From Dyella sp. GSA-30 (lineage in GTDB: Bacteria > Pseudomonadota > Gammaproteobacteria > Xanthomonadales > Rhodanobacteraceae), in the NCBI RefSeq assembly GCF_027924605.1, contig NZ_AP027042.1, positions 1,465,524 to 1,529,523 on the forward strand: a DNA stretch of 64,000 bases, in the 5' to 3' direction. Both the position numbers and the translations under genes were made by a program. The notes below the pieces were generated by a model that did not search any database, had not been told where the DNA came from, and was given only the letters and a program-made list of their open reading frames with translations. Each line of letters opens with the position of its first letter. The first letter of the stretch is position 1. Below, one piece after another: positions 61,676 through 64,000 of the stretch.

Positions 61676-62572
61676 TCAGCGGCGGAAGCCGCTGATGCGA
61701 ACCCAGTCCTCGCGCGTATCGACCTGCAAGCCTTCGAACCATTCGCCATAACGCGCCAATAGCTCCTCTTGCTGACCCTGCAGGATGCCGGAGATGGCGA
61801 ACGGTGCGCCAGGCTTGGCCGCGGCGGCAAACTGCGGTGCCAGCTCGCCGAGCGGGCCGGCAAGAATGTTGGCAATGAAGACATCCGCCGGTTCCGCGTC
61901 GAGATCTTCAGGCAGGAACAGTGCGAGACGCTCGGCCACACCGTTGCGCTCGGCATTATCGGCCGAGGCGATCAGTGCCTGGGGATCGTTGTCCACACCG
62001 ACCGCGCTCAACGCGCCGAGCTTCAATGCTGCGATGGCGAGAATCCCCGAGCCACAGCCGAAATCCGTGACGGTCTTTCCGGCCAGCTGCAGGCCATCGA
62101 GCCATTCCAGGCAAAGGGCAGTGGTCGGATGCGTGCCGCTGCCGAACGCCAGGCCCGGATCGAGCCGGACCACGACAATATCGCCGTCGGTCGGCGGCTC
62201 GATGTTCCATGGATAGATCCACAGGCGGCGGCCGAATGGCATCGGCTTGAACTGGTCCATCCAGGCCCGCTCCCAGTCCTCGTCGGCGACGTCGCGAAAC
62301 AGCATCTGGTCCGGCTCCAGCCAGGGCAGCAGATCGCCGAGCGCTTCGCTCAGGCCGCGACGGTCGGTGTCGACGTCGAACAAGGCATTCAAGGTGATTG
62401 TCGGCCACAGCGGCAGCTCGCCGACGCCCGGCTCGAAGATCGCCTGTTCGTCGGGCGTTTCCGCGTCGGCATCCTGCAAGGTAATCGACAGCGCACCCAG
62501 GTCGTCGAGCGCTTCTTCCACGCGCGGTTGTTGCTCTGCGCGGACGGTGAGGGAGAGTTCGAGCCAGGGCAT
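61676..62572 (-). CDS. prmA: Ribosomal protein L11 methyltransferase
   Basis: PrmA trimethylates ribosomal protein L11. The 298-residue protein begins MPWLELSLTVRAEQQPRVEE (the substrate-recognition domain) and has the typical SAM-binding core: DPGLAFGSGTHPTTALCLEWLD, TVTDFGCGSGILAIAALKLGA, VGVDNDPQALIAS and VFIANILAGPLGELAPQF. The start is an ATG with normal family length; the longer open frame is not needed. It follows a hypothetical gene after 63 nt. Confidence 0.97.
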   Translation of the reverse strand: MPWLELSLTVRAEQQPRVEEALDDLGALSITLQDADAETPDEQAIFEPGVGELPLWPTITLNALFDVDTDRRGLSEALGDLLPWLEPDQMLFRDVADEDWERAWMDQFKPMPFGRRLWIYPWNIEPPTDGDIVVVRLDPGLAFGSGTHPTTALCLEWLDGLQLAGKTVTDFGCGSGILAIAALKLGALSAVGVDNDPQALIASADNAERNGVAERLALFLPEDLDAEPADVFIANILAGPLGELAPQFAAAAKPGAPFAISGILQGQQEELLARYGEWFEGLQVDTREDWVRISGFRR

Positions 62573-62635
62573 GGGATAAGGAGTGAGTGAAGAGGAGTGA
62601 GTGAAGAGTAAGAGCAAAGCTCGCAGCCTGCATCC

Positions 62636-63283
62636 CTACTGCCAGGGCAGCGCTTTATGCGTAACTTTTTGCAACGGCAGCGAGAGCGCGGCGAAACGCC
62701 GTTCGATCTGACCGCATTCCAATGCATTGACGCGCCGTCCCAGGCTCAAGGGAAGCTGGCGGCAAAGAGAAAGTGACTCGGCGATGGATAGCGAAAACAG
62801 TGCCGAAACGGCACGCGCCGCTTCGCCGACTTTGCTGACCGGACACTCGGCCAGGACCAGGTCGTATTCGGTGTACAGGCCAGTGGCGAGATTGGCCTGC
62901 AGGGCTGCGTCGACATCGGCATCTGATGCCTCGCCCAGCTCCAGAAAGGCGTCCACGCGCACGTAGTGATCGAGTGCGCGAGCGTAGTCCTCCAGGCTCG
63001 ACAACGGGCGTTGCCGCTTCTGCACGATGAGCACGTCGGCGAATGTCACCGCTTCGAGGTAATGCGACAGCGCATGTTCGGCGGCCAGCAGCGGCAAACC
63101 TTCGCCGTCTTCGTCGATCAGCAGATCGGTTTCTTCGTCGCTGGACGACAGATAGAAACGGCAGCTCATCAGCGGACCGTCGCGATCAGTGTAGACCCAG
63201 GCGTAGCGGTCCCACACGTCGCCATCGTCAAAGCAGGCGACGATGGTTTCGATGGTTTCGCGCAGGGTGAGCAGTTCGGGCAT
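62636..63283 (-). CDS. Conserved hypothetical protein between accC and prmA
   Basis: This 215-residue acidic soluble protein has no motif I recognise. It begins MPELLTLRETIETIVACFDDGDVWDRYAWVYTDRDGPLMS and is mostly helical after residue 60. No signal peptide or membrane segment is visible, so it is likely cytoplasmic. As I recall, a similar protein often sits between accC and prmA in Xanthomonadales. The frame is open 10 codons upstream, but the chosen ATG is the best start. Confidence 0.75.
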   Translation of the reverse strand: MPELLTLRETIETIVACFDDGDVWDRYAWVYTDRDGPLMSCRFYLSSSDEETDLLIDEDGEGLPLLAAEHALSHYLEAVTFADVLIVQKRQRPLSSLEDYARALDHYVRVDAFLELGEASDADVDAALQANLATGLYTEYDLVLAECPVSKVGEAARAVSALFSLSIAESLSLCRQLPLSLGRRVNALECGQIERRFAALSLPLQKVTHKALPWQ

Positions 63284-63307
63284 GTGTATTCCGTCGACCT
63301 TCCTGTT

Positions 63308-63335
63308 CGTCATTCCGGCCTACGCCGGAATGACG
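63308..63335. repeat. Single GTCATTCCGGC REP palindrome
   Basis: The sequence CGTCATTCCGGC-CTAC-GCCGGAATGACG forms a near-perfect 28-bp palindrome between accC and the hypothetical gene. It is of the same family as the paired elements at 29002, 42475 and 58350. It could act as a transcription-pausing hairpin. Confidence 0.8.
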
Positions 63336-63351
63336 ATAGGGCAGGTTCGCA

Positions 63352-64000
<649 letters not shown>

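Overview
This is a GC-rich chromosomal window from a gammaproteobacterium, most likely of the Xanthomonadales and probably a Rhodanobacteraceae relative such as Dyella, Rhodanobacter, Luteibacter or Frateuria. The lineage call is an inference. It rests on the TonB-receptor-driven maltodextrin locus with a MalY-like symporter, the polA-linked C-rich small RNA, abundant REP-type repeats, and the overall gene set. I see no rRNA, tRNA, CRISPR array, prophage or insertion sequence. Many long open frames lie opposite the real genes because of the high GC content, and these were not annotated.

From 1 to 13.2 kb the genes are on the minus strand and mostly housekeeping: dinG (cut by the left edge), a DsbA/FrnE-like oxidoreductase, a TonB-dependent receptor, a TetA-like MFS pump overlapping a DUF1993 gene, folE overlapping an EF-hand protein, rmuC, topoisomerase IB and rlmI. 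From 13.4 to 16.8 kb there is an unusual plus-strand unit of three genes. It encodes an exported protein of unknown function, a 605-residue multidomain peptidoglycan-active protein (lytic transglycosylase, NlpC/P60-like region and peptidoglycan-binding domain), and a membrane-anchored coiled-coil protein. It looks like a candidate effector or predation module.

From 16.8 to 31.8 kb there are stress and maintenance genes (a ygiB/ygiC-like pair, srkA, two hotdog thioesterases, a ferredoxin-reductase-type flavoprotein, a rhodanese-like protein), the hemD-hemX-hemY block, a degenerate J-domain protein, an exported FAD oxidoreductase, and uvrD.

From 31.9 to 47.2 kb there is a complete maltose/maltodextrin utilisation locus. 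A GH13 alpha-glucosidase gene is divergent from a run of six plus-strand genes: TonB receptor, GH13, GH31, a six-hairpin glycosidase, an MFS sugar symporter and a second exported GH13. The last five are joined by 1-4 nt overlaps, and a LacI-type regulator closes the locus. Two copies of the same 15-mer, one facing each divergent gene, are the probable operators. The model is that outer-membrane uptake, periplasmic hydrolysis, proton-driven import and LacI control act together. The six-hairpin glycosidase gene carries an in-frame REP-pair insertion.

From 47.3 to 64 kb lie a candidate sX13-like small RNA downstream of polA, polA, a DUF2782 protein, an EamA protein, a GST-like protein, and a LysR regulator divergent from an SLC10-type transporter. 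These are followed by a three-gene polysaccharide O-acylation-like operon (MBOAT, SGNH/DUF459, alpha/beta hydrolase), purH, fis, a DUF3426 protein, prmA, a hypothetical gene, and accC (cut by the right edge). Three families of REP-like palindromes are scattered between genes.
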